Part shown: one piece after another, positions 13,541 to 14,137 of the stretch
How positions within the stretch are numbered: position 1 is the first letter of the stretch
How the letters are laid out: every line of letters begins with the position of its first letter
Origin: Actinobacillus sp.
Lineage (GTDB): Bacteria > Pseudomonadota > Gammaproteobacteria > Enterobacterales > Pasteurellaceae
Assembly: GCA_020026075.1 (NCBI GenBank)
Contig: JAHHQZ010000039.1
Location: forward strand, 1-14,137
DNA length: 14,137 nt
Direction of reading: 5' to 3'
Notes under the pieces: generated by a model
The model's input: the letters and a program-made list of their open reading frames with translations, nothing else
Told to the model about the DNA's origin: nothing
Databases searched by the model: none
Position numbers and translations under genes: made by a program

Positions 13541-14107
13541 GTGGTTAATGTTTGCTCGTTAAAGGTGCCACACAATAAATACGGTACAACGCTATACCAA
13601 AACGAACGTGGCGAAAATACGGAACTTGAACAACGCCTTGCTCACAAAGACAAAGCAAGTGGCAATGGCTTAGCGGAGATTAAATTTGTCGCGGGCAAAG
13701 GCAAATATAACGTTAATAAACGTGAAGTGTTGCAAGGTGAAAAATACAAAGCAAAAGCCAATGAAGTTGCGATTAAAGGTTCATTAGCAGGCGCTATGCA
13801 CGGTTCACGCATTAGCTTAATCGCCACTGAAAGCGGTGCTGGTGTACAACACGACGGTGTTATTTTATCTGAGTCCGACTTAGACATTTTCACCGATGAA
13901 GGTAAAGTCGATTTAGGTGGTCAAATCATCGCAAAAGACAAGATCGATTTGCAAGGTGAAACCCACATTGGCAACGAATTAAAAGCAAAAACCTTAAAAC
14001 TTAAAGGTAAAAATGCAACCTTAGGTCAAGCGAAGGAACGTGAAACTGCTGCTCGTAGTGAAGAACACAAACAAACCACCGCAAATGACCTGACCCCAAA
14101 AACTTAG
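13541..14107 (+). pseudogene. Filamentous haemagglutinin/TpsA-type exoprotein fragment
   Basis: This encodes up to 188 residues resembling an internal piece of a filamentous haemagglutinin or CdiA-like two-partner-secretion exoprotein. These are normally thousands of residues long with an N-terminal signal and TPS domain. Visible features are the family-like segment GSLAGAMHGSRISLIATESG (80-99), then repeating hydrophobic/charged beta-helix turns (SDLDIFTDEGKVDLGG, AKDKIDLQGETHIG, LKAKTLKLKGKNATL), ending in a polar tail and a TAG stop. The frame opens after a stop at 13535; the first candidate start is GTG at 13541, with no ribosome-binding site. There is no signal peptide, TPS domain or partner transporter gene. 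It is best read as a decayed or stranded fragment. AAGGA near 14121 may serve a gene just beyond the edge. Confidence 0.6.
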
Positions 14108-14137
14108 ACTAAATTAATTTAAGGACTGGGCTCTGTA

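Noticed and set aside
1..14137. CRISPR arrays, tRNA or rRNA genes, insertion sequences, prophage or defence systems
   Set aside because: No regularly spaced direct repeats, no tRNA-like T-loop/acceptor pattern in the gaps, and no transposase, integrase or nuclease-like protein was seen.

Overview
The window looks like chromosomal DNA of a gammaproteobacterium of the family Pasteurellaceae; the genus cannot be fixed. The evidence is moderate GC with long A/T runs, proteins close to their Haemophilus and E. coli counterparts (PepA, FadR, LptF/G, SspA/B, NhaB), and a fragment of a large filamentous haemagglutinin-type exoprotein at the right edge. Most of the window is conserved core genes. Homology statements rest on remembered family sequences, not on a search.

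Layout: 1-365 is a gene-free, hairpin-rich stretch. sspB and sspA (stringent starvation proteins) and fadR (fatty-acid regulator) lie on the minus strand. Divergent from fadR are nhaB (Na+/H+ antiporter), dsbB (disulfide-bond formation) and grxA (glutaredoxin 1). rsmD (16S rRNA methyltransferase) and ftsY (SRP receptor) are divergent. ftsY runs convergently into lptG, which is translationally coupled to lptF (LPS export permease). lptF is divergent from pepA (leucyl aminopeptidase), which is followed by a secreted YccT/UPF0319-like protein, a short-chain dehydrogenase and a broken haemagglutinin fragment.

Regulation: a near-ideal CRP site sits between fadR and nhaB, about 60 bp upstream of the likely nhaB start site, which suggests cAMP control of the divergent pair. 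Clear intrinsic terminators follow grxA, pepA, the YccT-like gene and the dehydrogenase gene.

The most interesting feature is an interspersed family of about 40-bp imperfect palindromes. Arms are GGCTGG/CCAGCC or GGTCGG/CCGGCC, the core is AAAATTTT, and the full copies have a TA...TT polarity. Four full copies, one rearranged copy and two half copies occur, all at gene ends or between genes. A 17-bp miniature version lies inside fadR, where the protein appears to carry about 10 extra residues. A second repeat (core GTTTTGCGA..G.GATCG) occurs three times; two inverted copies bracket positions 1-304. No defence, CRISPR, integron or prophage system was seen.
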